Program-made: the position numbers and the translations under genes | The notes under the pieces: model-generated | Database searches by the model: none | Seen by the model: only the letters and a program-made list of their open reading frames with translations | What the model was told of the DNA's origin: nothing | Origin: Kluyvera georgiana ATCC 51603 | GTDB lineage: Bacteria > Pseudomonadota > Gammaproteobacteria > Enterobacterales > Enterobacteriaceae | Assembly: GCF_001654985.1 (NCBI RefSeq) | Contig: NZ_LXEU01000003.1 | Location: 1 to 64,000 of the forward strand | Reading direction: 5' to 3' | Length of the DNA: 64,000 nt | Part shown: positions 1 to 10,442 of the stretch, in pieces | Position numbering within the stretch: the stretch's first letter is position 1 | Layout of the letters: every line of letters starts with the position of its first letter

Positions 1-30
1 GTCGGCTTGCTTGCCGTTGTTCCGTGTCAG

Positions 31-110
31 TGGGAGCGCATTATAGGGAGTTTATTCTGCCTGACAAGGGGAAATTTGAATTATTTTATCGCTCGCTATT
101 TTTTTCATCA
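31..110 (-). promoter_or_regulatory. rRNA operon P1 promoter, reading leftwards off the window
   Basis: On the minus strand there is a -35 TTGTCA (62-67), a 16-bp spacer and a -10 TATAAT (40-45), followed by a GC-rich discriminator (GCGC) and a start A near 31. The downstream sequence ACTGACACGGAACAACGGC is the conserved start of enterobacterial rrn P1 transcripts. The A/T-rich stretch upstream (about 70-110) is placed like an UP element. In E. coli rrnC lies next to yieP in this arrangement, so an rRNA operon should begin just beyond position 1. The rRNA genes themselves are not in the window. Confidence 0.88.
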
Positions 111-215
111 AATTGCTTATGAATACGCCGTAAAATGCCCGGATTGCTGTTTTTAACACCGATTCAGCACGTCAAATGGCATACTAAAGAAAGATAAATA
201 ATAGGAATGGCATTT

Positions 216-920
216 ATGTCTCTAAGCGCACAGCAACTGGCCGCTCAAAAGAACATCTCCTGGGTCCTGGCTGAGAAAATAGCCCAGAAGATATTAACCG
301 GTGAGTATCCCCCGGAAAGCATCCTCCCCGGCGAGATGGAGCTGGGTGAAATTTTCGGCGTGAGTCGAACCGCCGTTCGCGAAGCGGTAAAAACGCTGTC
401 AGCGAAAGGGATGCTGCTTCCTCGCCCGCGTATTGGTACCCGTGTGATGCCTCAGGCCTACTGGAACTTCCTCGATACCGAGCTGATCTCCTGGTGGCTA
501 ACGACTGATAACTTCCAGGCCGTCATGAAACACTTCCTGGTGTTGCGCCGCAGTCTGGAGCCGCAGGCATGCATGCTGGCCGCTACGCTCGGCACCGCCG
601 AGCAGAAAGCCCAGCTCAATACCTTAATGGAAGAGATGGCGACGTTGGAGAAAACATTCAACCGCGAGCGTTGGATCGATATCGACACCTCCTGGCATGA
701 GCACATCTATGAAATGAGCGCTAACCCGTTTCTGACATCATTCGCCAAACTGTTCCACTCGGTGTACCACATCTATTTCACCTCTATTACCGAAGATGAG
801 GTGATTGAATTGGCGAGCCACCAGGCCATTGTTGATGCAATACAGGAAGGCGATGGCCCACGGGCATACCAGGCCTGCCAGGCTTTATTAAACGCGCCAC
901 ATATTCTGACCGCAGTATAA
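216..920 (+). CDS. yieP: FadR/GntR-family transcriptional regulator YieP
   Basis: A 234-residue GntR-type regulator. The N-terminal 70 or so residues form a winged helix-turn-helix ([14 protein letters not shown] is the recognition helix region). The C-terminal part is an all-helical FCD ligand domain with a [13 protein letters not shown] segment, as in the FadR subfamily. The ATG at 216 is preferred over the ATG at 207 because AGGAA (203-207) is well spaced only for 216, and this matches the E. coli protein start. hsrA follows 10 bp downstream on the same strand, so the two are probably cotranscribed. The ligand is not evident from sequence. Confidence 0.9.
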   Translation: MSLSAQQLAAQKNISWVLAEKIAQKILTGEYPPESILPGEMELGEIFGVSRTAVREAVKTLSAKGMLLPRPRIGTRVMPQAYWNFLDTELISWWLTTDNFQAVMKHFLVLRRSLEPQACMLAATLGTAEQKAQLNTLMEEMATLEKTFNRERWIDIDTSWHEHIYEMSANPFLTSFAKLFHSVYHIYFTSITEDEVIELASHQAIVDAIQEGDGPRAYQACQALLNAPHILTAV

Positions 921-930
921 AGGACAGCGA

Positions 931-2319
931 ATGACTGAGAAGAAAGCGCGGAGTATGGCCGGGCTACCGTGGATAGCCGCGATGGCCTTCTTTATGCAAG
1001 CATTAGACGCCACCATTCTGAATACAGCGCTGCCCGCTATCGCGCACAGCCTCAACCGGTCGCCGCTGGCGATGCAATCGGCGATTATCAGCTACACCCT
1101 TACCGTGGCCATGCTGATCCCGGTCAGCGGCTGGCTTGCTGACCGCTTCGGTACCCGACGCATCTTTATGCTGGCGGTCAGCCTGTTTACCCTTGGTTCA
1201 CTGGCGTGCGCGCTTTCCACTTCGCTCGGCGAACTGGTGATCTTCCGTATTATTCAGGGGATTGGCGGCGCCATGATGATGCCCGTCGCCCGTCTGGCGC
1301 TGCTGCGCGCCTACCCGCGTAGCGAACTGCTACCGGTGCTTAACTTCGTCACTATGCCGGGGCTGATAGGGCCTATTCTGGGCCCGGTACTGGGTGGCGT
1401 TTTTGTCACCTGGGCGACCTGGCACTGGATTTTCCTTATCAACATACCGATCGGCGTTATTGGCATGCTGTACGCACGAAAATACATGCCGAACTTCACA
1501 ACGCCGCGGCGACGCTTCGATCTCTCAGGATTCCTGCTGTTTGGTTTAAGCCTGGTGCTGTTCTCGATCGGGATGGAGCTGCTCGGCGAGCAGATTGTGT
1601 CGGGTTGGGTCGCTCTGATGGTGGTACTGTTCAGTATTATTTTGCTGCTGGCCTATATTCGCCACGCGCGTAAGCATCCTACGCCGCTGATCTCTCTGGG
1701 CTTATTTAGAACGCGGACGTTCTCGGTCGGTATTGCAGGCAACCTGGCGACACGCCTGGGCACCGGCTGCGTGCCGTTCCTGATGCCGCTGATGCTGCAG
1801 GTCGGCTTTGGCTATCCGGCACTGATTGCGGGCATCATGATGGCCCCCACGGCAATCGGCTCTATAGTGGCAAAATCAACCGTCACCCAGGTGCTACGCC
1901 GGTTGGGCTATCGGAAAACGCTGGTCGGCGTCACGCTGTTTATCGGCCTGATGATCGCACAGTTTTCACTACAATCGCCGTCAATGCCGGTGTGGATGCT
2001 GATTCTGCCGCTGTTCGTGTTGGGGATGGCCATGTCGACGCAGTTCACTTCGATGAACACCATTACGCTTGCCGACCTTTCCGACGATAACGCCAGCGGT
2101 GGTAACAGCCTGCTAGCCGTCACACAGCAATTGTCGATTAGCCTTGGGGTGGCGATCAGCGCCGCGGTGCTGCGCTCGTATCAAAGCATTGTGGGCTCGA
2201 CGATTGAGCAGTTCCACTACACCTTTATCACCATGGGTGTGATAACGGCGGTGTCAGCGCTGATGTTCATGCTGCTGCGCCCGAAAGATGGACGTAACCT
2301 GATAAAAGAAAAACACTAG
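931..2319 (+). CDS. hsrA: MFS drug:H+ antiporter (DHA2 type) HsrA
   Basis: A 462-residue inner-membrane transporter of the major facilitator superfamily, 14-TM DHA2 group. Visible marks are the [14 protein letters not shown] segment at the start of the first membrane helix, the loop 2-3 motif [13 protein letters not shown] and the helix 5 antiporter-type [10 protein letters not shown]. The C-terminus is about a dozen residues shorter than in E. coli HsrA. It is probably an efflux pump; the physiological substrate is not known from sequence. It follows yieP directly and converges on rbsR with only two bases between the stop codons. Confidence 0.9.
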   Translation: MTEKKARSMAGLPWIAAMAFFMQALDATILNTALPAIAHSLNRSPLAMQSAIISYTLTVAMLIPVSGWLADRFGTRRIFMLAVSLFTLGSLACALSTSLGELVIFRIIQGIGGAMMMPVARLALLRAYPRSELLPVLNFVTMPGLIGPILGPVLGGVFVTWATWHWIFLINIPIGVIGMLYARKYMPNFTTPRRRFDLSGFLLFGLSLVLFSIGMELLGEQIVSGWVALMVVLFSIILLLAYIRHARKHPTPLISLGLFRTRTFSVGIAGNLATRLGTGCVPFLMPLMLQVGFGYPALIAGIMMAPTAIGSIVAKSTVTQVLRRLGYRKTLVGVTLFIGLMIAQFSLQSPSMPVWMLILPLFVLGMAMSTQFTSMNTITLADLSDDNASGGNSLLAVTQQLSISLGVAISAAVLRSYQSIVGSTIEQFHYTFITMGVITAVSALMFMLLRPKDGRNLIKEKH

Positions 2320-2321
2320 CC

Positions 2322-3314
2322 TCACACGGACCCGCGCACCACCAGCTCAGGCGTCAACTGCATACGCTGCTGTTTTTGCCCGGGCTGCGCGATACGATGA
2401 ATCAGGACATCGATCGCCAGTTCGCCCAGTTCGTCTTTGGGTTGGTGAATGGTGGTGAGCGGCGGCGTCATATAGCGCGCCAGTTCGATATCATCGTAGC
2501 CAATCACCGCCATATCCTGCGGAATACGTAGACCAGCCTGATACAACGCCTGATAAACGCCCACCGCCATAGCATCGTTTCCGACGAAAACCGCATCCGG
2601 ACGTTCAGGATGTGCCAGCAGTTTCTGCATCGCGTCGAACCCGCCGCCAAACTCAAAATTGCTGGTAATTTCATAGCCAGGCAGAATTGGCAGTTGCGCG
2701 TTATGCATGGCTTCCCGATACCCTTCCAGGCGCAGCCGCGCCGGGGTTTTATCCAGCGGACCGGAAATACAGGCAATGCGCGTATGACCACGCGCGATCA
2801 GGTAGCGAGTCGCCATATCGCCGCCCAGCAGCGAATTGTCCTGAATCAGATCGCTGTCGCCATCAAACGGCGCCCAGTCCATCATCACGGAAGGAATAGA
2901 AGGATAGCGCTGCATAATTTCCAGCGAGGGCTGATGCGTTTCGGTGCACAGCAACAGCAGCCCGTCGACGCGCTTTTGCATCAGCGTTTCCAGGTTGCGG
3001 TTCATCCGCTGTTCGTCGCCTTCGGTATTGCATAGCACCAGGCTGTAGCCGCGCTCAAAGCAGCTGCGCTCCACGCCGCGTACCAGCTCTGAATAAAAGG
3101 GATTGGTACTGGCGGTAATCAGCATACCGATGGTACGCGTTTGATTAAGCTTGAGGCTACGCGCCAGCGCCGACGGCGCGTAGTTCAATGATTTGATCGC
3201 AGCGTCGACCTTCTCGGTGATGGCCTCGCTGACAAACCGATCTTTATTGATGACGTGAGACACCGTCGAGGTGGAAACGCCCGCCAGGCGAGCAACATCC
3301 TTCATCGTGGCCAA
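2322..3314 (-). CDS. rbsR: Ribose operon repressor RbsR
   Basis: A 330-residue LacI/GalR-family repressor and last gene of the ribose operon. The N-terminal HTH ([20 protein letters not shown]) is followed by the hinge helix (SALARSLK) and a periplasmic-binding-protein-like core that would bind ribose. The start that gives the E. coli length is a TTG at 3314, with a GGGG ribosome-binding site a suitable distance upstream; the first ATG (3305) would shorten the protein by three residues. It lies three bases after rbsK and should act on the two operators in front of rbsD. Confidence 0.95.
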   Translation of the reverse strand: MATMKDVARLAGVSTSTVSHVINKDRFVSEAITEKVDAAIKSLNYAPSALARSLKLNQTRTIGMLITASTNPFYSELVRGVERSCFERGYSLVLCNTEGDEQRMNRNLETLMQKRVDGLLLLCTETHQPSLEIMQRYPSIPSVMMDWAPFDGDSDLIQDNSLLGGDMATRYLIARGHTRIACISGPLDKTPARLRLEGYREAMHNAQLPILPGYEITSNFEFGGGFDAMQKLLAHPERPDAVFVGNDAMAVGVYQALYQAGLRIPQDMAVIGYDDIELARYMTPPLTTIHQPKDELGELAIDVLIHRIAQPGQKQQRMQLTPELVVRGSV

Positions 3315-3317
3315 GCA

Positions 3318-4247
3318 TTACCCCTGCTGACGTAAAAATTCGTCGATCTCTTCACGCCAGGGCACAGAGGGCTGCGCGCCTTTGCGCGTGACGGCAATAG
3401 CCGCAGCAGCATGAGCAAAACGCAGCGCATCGGCCAACGGCGTGTTCTCCAGCAACGCCGTCATCAGCGCGCCGTTAAAGGTATCGCCCGCGGCAATGGT
3501 GTCGATAGCCTGCACTTTAAAGCCCGGTACGCGACGCCCTTCACCCTTAACGCTGGCCCATACGCCCCGGCTGCCAAGGGTAATAATCACCGTGTCGATG
3601 CCTTTCGCGTGCAGTACCTGTGCGGCCTTCGCGGCATCGTCATCGTTTTCCACCAGAACACCAGTTAACTTCTCAGCTTCGGTCTCATTGGGGGTAATGA
3701 TATCCACTAGCGACAGCAGCGTATCCGGCAGCGCGCGCGCCGGGGCCGGGTTCAATACCACGGTCGTCTGATTCTGGTGAGCAATCTGGGCGGCCAGCAC
3801 GACGCTGTCCAGCGGGGACTCGAGCTGCATCAGCAGCGCATCCGCCTCGGCAATTCGCTCACGCTGCTTCTCTACCAGCACGGTAGACAGCGCCGCGTTA
3901 GCTCCTGCGTGAATGCCGATTACGTTCTCACCTTCGCCGTTCACGAAGATCAGCGCCACGCCGGTTGACTCACCCGCAACGGCGCTCACAGGCGCCACGT
4001 CAATGCGGTCAACCTGCAACTGTTTACGAATACGCTCGCCGATATCATCGGCGCCGGTACAGGCGATAAACGCGATATCCGCGCCGCTACGCCCGGCGGC
4101 AACCGCCTGGTTCGCGCCTTTACCGCCAAACGCGACCTGATAATGGCTACCGGTGACGGTTTCGCCCGGCGTCGGGAAAGATTCAAGATTGAGAATGTGA
4201 TCGGCATTGATGCTGCCAAGGACGACGAGTTTGCCTGCGGTTTTCAT
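3318..4247 (-). CDS. rbsK: Ribokinase
   Basis: A 309-residue PfkB-family sugar kinase that phosphorylates D-ribose to ribose 5-phosphate with ATP in the cytoplasm. The N-terminal signature (FGGKGANQAVAAGRSGA) and the C-terminal signature DTIAAGDTFNGAL, with the catalytic Asp and anion hole, are both present. Length is normal for the family. It is separated from rbsB by 111 bp holding a strong hairpin that probably lowers its expression relative to rbsB. Confidence 0.97.
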   Translation of the reverse strand: MKTAGKLVVLGSINADHILNLESFPTPGETVTGSHYQVAFGGKGANQAVAAGRSGADIAFIACTGADDIGERIRKQLQVDRIDVAPVSAVAGESTGVALIFVNGEGENVIGIHAGANAALSTVLVEKQRERIAEADALLMQLESPLDSVVLAAQIAHQNQTTVVLNPAPARALPDTLLSLVDIITPNETEAEKLTGVLVENDDDAAKAAQVLHAKGIDTVIITLGSRGVWASVKGEGRRVPGFKVQAIDTIAAGDTFNGALMTALLENTPLADALRFAHAAAAIAVTRKGAQPSVPWREEIDEFLRQQG

Positions 4248-4268
4248 TTTCAGAGTGTCCGGTAAGAT

Positions 4269-4292
4269 GCGCCACCGGTATCCCGGTGGCGC
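4269..4292 (-). terminator. Intraoperon hairpin between rbsB and rbsK
   Basis: A perfect 10-bp inverted repeat, GCGCCACCGG and its complement, with a four-base loop lies in the rbsB-rbsK gap. No long U tract follows, so it is more likely a 3'-end stabiliser or partial attenuator protecting the abundant binding-protein message than a full terminator. Confidence 0.6.
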
Positions 4293-4358
4293 GTGCCCTG
4301 CTTTTCTTTTATAGATATAGTCCCTCAGGCTGTGAGAGCCTGAATCGCATTCACGTTA

Positions 4359-5249
4359 TTACTGCTTAATTACCAGCTTCAGGTCAACAGGATATTTTGC
4401 CTGCACCTTTTCGCCTTTCAGCACTTTGTCGGCGGTTTCCACACCTTTAGCACCGATCTGGTCAGGCAACTGCGCAATAGTCGCTGCCAGTTTACCGTCG
4501 TTTACCGCTTTTTCGCCATCCGGCGTACCGTCAAAGCCGACTACCATCACATCGGATTTACCGGCGGTTTGCAGCGCACGCAGCGCGCCCAGCGCCATTT
4601 CATCGTTCTGTGCGAATACGGCCTTCACATCCGGATGCGCGGTGAGCAGGTTCTGCATGACGTTCAGACCTTTAGTACGGTCGAAGTCTGCCGGCTGGCT
4701 GGCCAGCACGTTAAATTTATGGGCCGCCACGGCCTGCTGGAAGCCTTCACCACGCTCGCGCGCGGCGGAAGTCCCGGCAATGCCTTGCAGCTCGATGACT
4801 TTAGCGCCTTCACCGGCTTTTTTCGCGATGTAGTCACCGGCGATTTTACCGCCCAGTACGTTATCGGAAGCAATGTGGCTCACAACGTCACCTTTAGAGG
4901 CCACGCGGTCGAGGGTAATCACCGGGATTTTAGCCTGGTTTGCCATCTTGATGGCGTTACCCACCGCGTCGGAGTCCGTCGGGTTGATCAGCAGAATTTT
5001 GGTGCCACGAACCGTTAAATCCTGAACGTTAGCCAGCTCTTTCGCCGGGTTGTTCTGTGAGTCCAGAACCACCAGGTTATAGCCCAGTTTGTCCGCTTCT
5101 TTCTGCGCGCCATCCTTCAGGGAGACGAAGAACGGGTTATTCAGGGTAGAGATAACCAGCGCAATGGTATCTTTCGCCATCGCGTTCGCACTGACGGTGG
5201 CGCTCAGCGCAACCGCGGAAACCAGGGTAGCCAGTTTTTTCATATTCAT
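4359..5249 (-). CDS. rbsB: Periplasmic ribose-binding protein
   Basis: A 296-residue periplasmic substrate-binding protein of the sugar ABC importer (CUT2) group. The N-terminal signal peptide ([22 protein letters not shown]) is cleaved before KDTIALV. The mature part has the two-lobed type I fold with motifs such as STLNNPFF and the FDGTPDG loop. It delivers ribose to RbsC/RbsA and, in E. coli, also to the chemoreceptor Trg. It is the fourth gene of rbsDACBKR. Confidence 0.97.
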   Translation of the reverse strand: MNMKKLATLVSAVALSATVSANAMAKDTIALVISTLNNPFFVSLKDGAQKEADKLGYNLVVLDSQNNPAKELANVQDLTVRGTKILLINPTDSDAVGNAIKMANQAKIPVITLDRVASKGDVVSHIASDNVLGGKIAGDYIAKKAGEGAKVIELQGIAGTSAARERGEGFQQAVAAHKFNVLASQPADFDRTKGLNVMQNLLTAHPDVKAVFAQNDEMALGALRALQTAGKSDVMVVGFDGTPDGEKAVNDGKLAATIAQLPDQIGAKGVETADKVLKGEKVQAKYPVDLKLVIKQ

Positions 5250-5276
5250 ATCTAAGATGTCCTGTAGTGTCGTTTG

Positions 5277-6242
5277 TTACTGCTTTTTGTTGTCCACCAG
5301 CACCGCCAGCAAAATGACGACTGCTTTAACGATCATCTGGTAATAAGAAGAAACGCCTAACAAGTTCAAACCGTTGTTCAAGAACCCAAGAATCAGCGCA
5401 CCGATAAGCGTGCCGACAATACGCCCCTTACCGCCCGCCAGGCTGGTACCGCCCAGCACTACCGCCGCGATGGCATCCAACTCATAGCCGGTACCCGCCG
5501 TCGGTTGTGCCGAGGAGAGGCGAGCCACTTCAATAATCCCCGCCAGCGCCGACAGTAACCCGCACAAAGAGTAGACGATAATTTTGACTTTATTGACGCT
5601 GATACCGGAAAGACGCGTTGCCGCTTCGTTACCGCCCAGCGCATAGATATAACGACCTAAGCGGGTATGGTGCAGCATGTACCACGCCGCGAGGAAGACA
5701 ATCGCAATGATCCACACCGGCGTAGGGATCCCCAGCGGGCGGCCAATACCGAACCAGCCAAACACGTCGGCGTTGTCGGTAAAGCCGGTATTGACCGGGC
5801 TACCGTTGGTGTACACCATGGTCACACCGCGCAGCAGCAGCATCATCACCAGGGTGGCGATAAACGCCTGCACCCGGCCTTTCGCTACGATCACGCCGGT
5901 AACGGCCCCAATTGCGGCACCTAATGCGAGTGCGGCAGCAACCGCCACCAGCGCATTAACTTCGATACCCACAATCGAGGCGGCGACCGCGCCGGTCAAC
6001 GCCAGCAGAGAACCGACGGACAGGTCGATCCCCGACGTTAAAATGACCAGCGTCATCCCAACCGCCATGATCGCATTCACGGAGGTTTGCTGCAGGATGT
6101 TGAACAGGTTATTGACGGTAAAAAAGTTGGGGCTCATGGTCGAGACAATCGCTATCAGCACCAGCAGAGCTATCAGCGATTTTTGCTCCAGCAGCCATGC
6201 CTTAGTGAAATAGCGGCGACCCGCCACAGACTGGGTTGTCAT
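5277..6242 (-). CDS. rbsC: Ribose ABC transporter permease
   Basis: A 321-residue multi-spanning inner-membrane permease. Long hydrophobic stretches start near residue 18 and continue to the C-terminus, with the BPD_transp_2 family signature around GGTSLAGGKGRIVGTLIGA. It forms the ribose channel with ATPase RbsA and receives substrate from RbsB. Only five bases separate it from rbsA upstream, consistent with one transcript. Confidence 0.97.
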   Translation of the reverse strand: MTTQSVAGRRYFTKAWLLEQKSLIALLVLIAIVSTMSPNFFTVNNLFNILQQTSVNAIMAVGMTLVILTSGIDLSVGSLLALTGAVAASIVGIEVNALVAVAAALALGAAIGAVTGVIVAKGRVQAFIATLVMMLLLRGVTMVYTNGSPVNTGFTDNADVFGWFGIGRPLGIPTPVWIIAIVFLAAWYMLHHTRLGRYIYALGGNEAATRLSGISVNKVKIIVYSLCGLLSALAGIIEVARLSSAQPTAGTGYELDAIAAVVLGGTSLAGGKGRIVGTLIGALILGFLNNGLNLLGVSSYYQMIVKAVVILLAVLVDNKKQ

Positions 6243-6247
6243 CTTTT

Positions 6248-7753
6248 TTACTCCTGATTCACGCGGTTAAGCTTGCCCACTGCGGCAGCCATTAATACTT
6301 CCTGGGTGGCCTGCTCGCGTGAAAACTCACCGCCGAGATGCCCTTCATGCATCACAATAATGCGATCGCTCATCCCCAATACTTCCGGCATCTCCGAGGA
6401 GACCAGAATAATGCTCAGGCCGTCGGCCTTGAACTGGTTGATAAGCTGATAAATTTCTTTCTTCGCGCCCACGTCCACGCCGCGCGTCGGCTCATCGAGG
6501 ATCAGTACCTTCGGACGCGTCATCAGGCCGCGGGCAATCGCCACTTTCTGCTGATTACCGCCGGAAAGCAGGCCGATAGCCTGTTCCATGGAAGGCGTTT
6601 TAACGTTAAACAGGCGGATAAAGTCGCCGACCGCCTGCTGTTCATCTTTATGCTTCAGGCCGCCGCCGGCACGGCTGAAGTAGCGCAGCGCAGTCAGCGA
6701 CATGTTCTCTTTCACCGACATGCCCAGCACCAGACCATCGCGCTTACGGTCTTCGGAGATATAAACGATGCCGTTTGCCAGACCATCCTGCGGTGAACGG
6801 GTCACCACTTCATGACCGTCGAGAGTCACGTAGCCGCTGGTGCGCGGCAGCGCGCCGTACAGCACTTTCATTAACTCGGTGCGCCCGGCGCCCATCAGCC
6901 CGGCCACGCCGAGAATCTCCCCTTTGCGCAAGGTAAAGGAGACGCTGTTCACGCCCTGCCCGCACAGTGCGTCCACCTTCAGGCGGATCTCACCCGGCTC
7001 TTTGTCCAGATGCGGATATTGATCTTCGAGTTTGCGGCCCACCATCATCTCAATCAGCAGATCTTCATTCAGGCTGGCGACTTCGCGTTCGGCAATAAAC
7101 TGCCCGTCGCGGAAGACCGTCACGTCGTCGCAGATCTCGAAAATCTCTTTCATGCGGTGGGAGATATAGACAATCCCGCGCCCCTGCGATTTCAGCTCGC
7201 GGATGACGCGGAACAGGGATTCGGTTTCGGTGTCGGTCAGCGCATCGGTCGGTTCATCCATGATGATGACCTTTGATTCAAAGCTCAGCACCTTGGCAAT
7301 TTCGACCATCTGCTGATCGCCGATCGAGAGGTCACCCACCAGACGGTCGCTCTTAAAGCGCAGATTGAGTTTGGCCAGCAGAATATCGGCCTCGGCATAC
7401 ATCTTCTTCCAGTCTATTTTGCCAAAGCGATTCACAAACTCACGGCCGAGGAAAATGTTCTCGGCAATCGTCAGCTGCGGGATCAGGTTCAGCTCCTGGT
7501 GGATGATGCCAATACCGGCTTCCTGTGAGGATTTTGGGCCGTTAAAGGTGGTCTCTTGACCCAGCCATAATAAAGAACCGGCGTCGCGGGTGTAGATCCC
7601 GGTCAGCACCTTCATCATGGTGGATTTGCCTGCGCCATTTTCGCCCACCAGCGCCATCACGCGGCCAGCGTAGACGTTCAGCGCGGCGCCGGAGAGCGCT
7701 TTGACGCCCGGGAACGATTTATCGATCCCTTTCAGTTGTAAGAGTGCGTCCAT
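6248..7753 (-). CDS. rbsA: Ribose ABC transporter ATP-binding protein
   Basis: A 501-residue protein with two fused ABC ATPase domains. Domain 1 has Walker [16 protein letters not shown] signature and [10 protein letters not shown]. Domain 2 has the degenerate P-loop region [11 protein letters not shown], the [16 protein letters not shown] signature and [11 protein letters not shown]. The start at 7753 (MDALLQLKG) matches E. coli and sits 7 bp after rbsD; the reading frame extends 15 codons further upstream but into rbsD. Confidence 0.96.
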   Translation of the reverse strand: MDALLQLKGIDKSFPGVKALSGAALNVYAGRVMALVGENGAGKSTMMKVLTGIYTRDAGSLLWLGQETTFNGPKSSQEAGIGIIHQELNLIPQLTIAENIFLGREFVNRFGKIDWKKMYAEADILLAKLNLRFKSDRLVGDLSIGDQQMVEIAKVLSFESKVIIMDEPTDALTDTETESLFRVIRELKSQGRGIVYISHRMKEIFEICDDVTVFRDGQFIAEREVASLNEDLLIEMMVGRKLEDQYPHLDKEPGEIRLKVDALCGQGVNSVSFTLRKGEILGVAGLMGAGRTELMKVLYGALPRTSGYVTLDGHEVVTRSPQDGLANGIVYISEDRKRDGLVLGMSVKENMSLTALRYFSRAGGGLKHKDEQQAVGDFIRLFNVKTPSMEQAIGLLSGGNQQKVAIARGLMTRPKVLILDEPTRGVDVGAKKEIYQLINQFKADGLSIILVSSEMPEVLGMSDRIIVMHEGHLGGEFSREQATQEVLMAAAVGKLNRVNQE

Positions 7754-7760
7754 GATGGCC

Positions 7761-8180
7761 TCAGAAGGTGACGCCAGCACAGAGAATGATATTCGCATAC
7801 GGGGAACATTCCCCGCTACGAATCACCGCCTGACTGTCTGCGGTTTGTTGTTTGAACTGCTCGTGCGAGACGTAACGAACGTCAATGCAATTTCCCTGGT
7901 GTTGCTGCAGTTGCTCGATGTGCTTGAGCAACGTTTCGTGAAGCTGCGGATTATGTTGTTGAATTTCCGCGGCGAGAATGGCGGCCTCGACCTGCATCTC
8001 TTGCGTCACCACGCCCAACACCTGCATGAAGGTGGGAACGCCCTGTGTTAGCGCCATATCAATGCGCGCCGTGCTACGAGGGATGGGTAAACCCGCATCG
8101 CACACCACCAGCGTATCGGTATGACCCAAACGGGAAATAACCGACGAGATTTCAGAGTTGAGTACCGTACCTTTCTTCAT
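7761..8180 (-). CDS. rbsD: D-ribose pyranase
   Basis: A 139-residue RbsD/FucU-family mutarotase converting beta-ribopyranose to the ribofuranose form used by RbsK. The conserved start ([21 protein letters not shown], with catalytic His near residue 20) and the C-terminal [15 protein letters not shown] are present. The ATG at 8180 is chosen over an in-frame ATG six codons upstream because it matches the family length. First gene of the operon, 20 bp after the proximal RbsR operator. Confidence 0.96.
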   Translation of the reverse strand: MKKGTVLNSEISSVISRLGHTDTLVVCDAGLPIPRSTARIDMALTQGVPTFMQVLGVVTQEMQVEAAILAAEIQQHNPQLHETLLKHIEQLQQHQGNCIDVRYVSHEQFKQQTADSQAVIRSGECSPYANIILCAGVTF

Positions 8181-8199
8181 ATTGTTTTCTTGCTCCACT

Positions 8200-8292
8200 A
8201 GCGAAACGTTTCGCTGTCATAAGTGTAGTCTGAAGAACGCGCAGAAAACCATCATCAGGTTATAGAAATGTGATCGATATCGAAACGTTTCG
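8200..8292 (-). promoter_or_regulatory. rbs promoter with two RbsR operators and a CRP site
   Basis: Two GAAACGTTTC-type LacI-family palindromes flank the promoter: AGCGAAACGTTTCGCT (8200-8215, perfect) and CGAAACGTTTCG (8281-8292), centres 79 bp apart. A CRP-like site with TGTGA at 8269-8273 overlaps the distal operator. A plausible -10 on the minus strand is TACACT, about 15 bp upstream of the proximal operator. The proximal operator and CRP site match the E. coli rbs layout. Confidence 0.8.
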
Positions 8293-8311
8293 CGAACAAA
8301 GAAGAGGGGAT

Positions 8312-8347
8312 AAAAAAACACCCTCCGTCAAAATGAGGGAGGGTGTT
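8312..8347 (-). terminator. kup intrinsic terminator
   Basis: On the minus strand a perfect 10-bp stem (AACACCCTCC with GGAGGGTGTT, 8338-8347 and 8317-8326) runs into seven consecutive U residues, just downstream of the kup stop codon. Confidence 0.9.
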
Positions 8348-8354
8348 GATAGCG

Positions 8355-10223
8355 TTAAATTTCGACCTGGGTGCCCAGCTCAATAACGCGGTTTGGCGGG
8401 ATCTCGAACTGATCGGGCGCGCGCAGCGCGTTGCGCTGGAGCAGCAGATACAGCTTACCGCGCAGGCGCAGGTACCACGGACGCTTGCCGACAATCAGCG
8501 ACTCATGCGACATAAAGAACGACGTCTCCATCATCCGGCAGCTTAAACCTTCCAGACCACAGCGGTGGAACACCTCTTCCACATTTGGCGTTTCACGCCA
8601 ACCGTAGCTGGCCACCACGCGCCAGAAAGTTGGCGAGAGCTGCTCAATCTGCACGCGTCTCACGTTGTGCACGTACGGCGCATCTTCAGTACGCAGCGTC
8701 AGCAGAATAACGCGCTCATGAAGCACCTTGTTGTGCTTGAGGTTATGCAGCATGGCAAACGGAATGACGTTCAGCGCGCGCGACATATATACCGCGGTGC
8801 CCGGCACGCGGACCGGCGGCGATTTCTCCAGCGAGGCGATCATCGCTTCCAGAGAGTTGCCGTGTTCGTGCATCCGGCGCAGCAGGCGGAAACGCTCGCT
8901 TTTCCAGGTGGTCATGATGGTGAGCATGATCAGCGCTAACGTCAGCGGCAGCCAACCGCCGGAGACGATCTTATCCAGGTTCGCCGAGAACAGCGGAATG
9001 TCGATGCACATAAACGCCACAAACAGCAGCGCGACAAAGAACTTATTCCAGTGCCAGTTTTTACGCGCCACCGTGGTAAACAGAATGGTCGTCAGGACCA
9101 TCGTCCCGGTAACCGCAATCCCATACGCCGCTGCCAGGTTTGAGGAGTGCTCAAAGCTAACAATCACGATAACCACGGAGATATAGAGCAGCCAGTTGAT
9201 GAACGGAATATAAATCTGCCCCGATTCCATCTCTGAAGTATGGATAATGCGCATCGGCGACAGATAGCCCAGACGTACGGCCTGGCGCGTCAGCGAGAAG
9301 ACGCCGGAGATCACCGCCTGAGAGGCGATAACCGTCGCCAGGGCGGCGATAATCAGCATTGGAATCAACGCCCACTCGGGCGCCAACAAGAAGAAGGGGT
9401 TCTTAATCGCTTCCGGATGCTTGAGCAGTAGTGCGCCCTGCCCAAAGTAGTTCAGCACCAGCGACGGCAGTACCACCGAGAACCAGGCCAAACGAATCGG
9501 CAGCTTCCCGAAGTGCCCCATGTCGGCATACAGCGCTTCCACCCCGGTAATCGACAGCACCACCGCCCCCAATGCAATAAAGGAGACGGTTTTGTATTGC
9601 AGGAAGAAATTGACCGCCCAGTATGGATTCAATGCCTGCAACACTTCCGGGTTGGCGATAATACTGCGCGCGCCGAGGCCTGCCAGCAGCAGGAACCAGA
9701 TGAGCATAATCGGCGCAAACAGTTTACCGACCATGCTGGTACCGTGCTTCTGAATCGCAAACAGCAACGTCAGGACAATAATCGAGATGGGAACGACCCA
9801 GGTATCGAGCTGCGGGGCGATAATTTCCAGACCTTCTATCGCCGACATCACCGAAATCGCCGGGGTGATAACCACTTCGCCATAGAAGAAGCTACCGCCA
9901 ATCAGCCCAAGAATGACCAGGACAGAAGTCGTGCGCGCAGACGTATTACGCCCCGCCAGAGACATCAGCGTCAGGATCCCCCCTTCGCCGGCGTTATCTG
10001 CCCGCATCACGAAGGTGATGTATTTGAGAGATACCGTTAACAGCAATAGCCAGAAGATTAATGACAGAAAGCCAAAAACCGCGTCACGTTCGACGCCAAA
10101 ACCAAACTGGCCAGATAAACATTCACGAAGCGTATAAAGAGGGCTGGTACCAATATCGCCGTATACCACGCCAATTGCAGCGAGTGTAATCGCTGATAAA
10201 GATTGTTTCTTATCAGTGCTCAT
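8355..10223 (-). CDS. kup: Low-affinity potassium transporter Kup
   Basis: A 622-residue inner-membrane K+ uptake protein of the HAK/KUP family, thought to be a K+:H+ symporter. About 12 hydrophobic segments occupy the first 440 residues, with the family signature [17 protein letters not shown] near residue 18. The soluble C-terminal domain (about 440-622) is regulatory. Same length as in E. coli. It is transcribed alone, divergently from ravA and in the same direction as rbs. Confidence 0.97.
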   Translation of the reverse strand: MSTDKKQSLSAITLAAIGVVYGDIGTSPLYTLRECLSGQFGFGVERDAVFGFLSLIFWLLLLTVSLKYITFVMRADNAGEGGILTLMSLAGRNTSARTTSVLVILGLIGGSFFYGEVVITPAISVMSAIEGLEIIAPQLDTWVVPISIIVLTLLFAIQKHGTSMVGKLFAPIMLIWFLLLAGLGARSIIANPEVLQALNPYWAVNFFLQYKTVSFIALGAVVLSITGVEALYADMGHFGKLPIRLAWFSVVLPSLVLNYFGQGALLLKHPEAIKNPFFLLAPEWALIPMLIIAALATVIASQAVISGVFSLTRQAVRLGYLSPMRIIHTSEMESGQIYIPFINWLLYISVVIVIVSFEHSSNLAAAYGIAVTGTMVLTTILFTTVARKNWHWNKFFVALLFVAFMCIDIPLFSANLDKIVSGGWLPLTLALIMLTIMTTWKSERFRLLRRMHEHGNSLEAMIASLEKSPPVRVPGTAVYMSRALNVIPFAMLHNLKHNKVLHERVILLTLRTEDAPYVHNVRRVQIEQLSPTFWRVVASYGWRETPNVEEVFHRCGLEGLSCRMMETSFFMSHESLIVGKRPWYLRLRGKLYLLLQRNALRAPDQFEIPPNRVIELGTQVEI

Positions 10224-10442
10224 AGACTAGTCTTTCGTTTACGAAACAAATGTGTGCCTAGTCCCTTGGCCCACGAAAAGCGCACAGTATGCACGATTAG
10301 CGTCAAAATCGTACCCCTTAATCACGTCATATTAACCTGCCTCAAGAAACTGTGAGGTACTATTCAGGCTATTCACCTAAAGACTTAAACGTCTATACTC
10401 AGCCAGTTAGCTGATTAAACGGCGAAAGGACGCAAGTTAATT
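10224..10442. promoter_or_regulatory. kup/ravA divergent promoter region with a sigma-S-type -10
   Basis: The 219-bp gap contains CTATACT at 10393-10399, an exact match to the sigma-S -10 consensus CTAYACT, about 44 bp upstream of the ravA ATG. The ravA operon of E. coli is sigma-S dependent. The kup promoter on the other strand was not resolved. Confidence 0.6.

Noticed and set aside
3305-3314. TTG versus ATG start for rbsR as a sign of gene damage
   Set aside because: The TTG start has a well-placed ribosome-binding site and gives the standard length, so it is a normal weak start.
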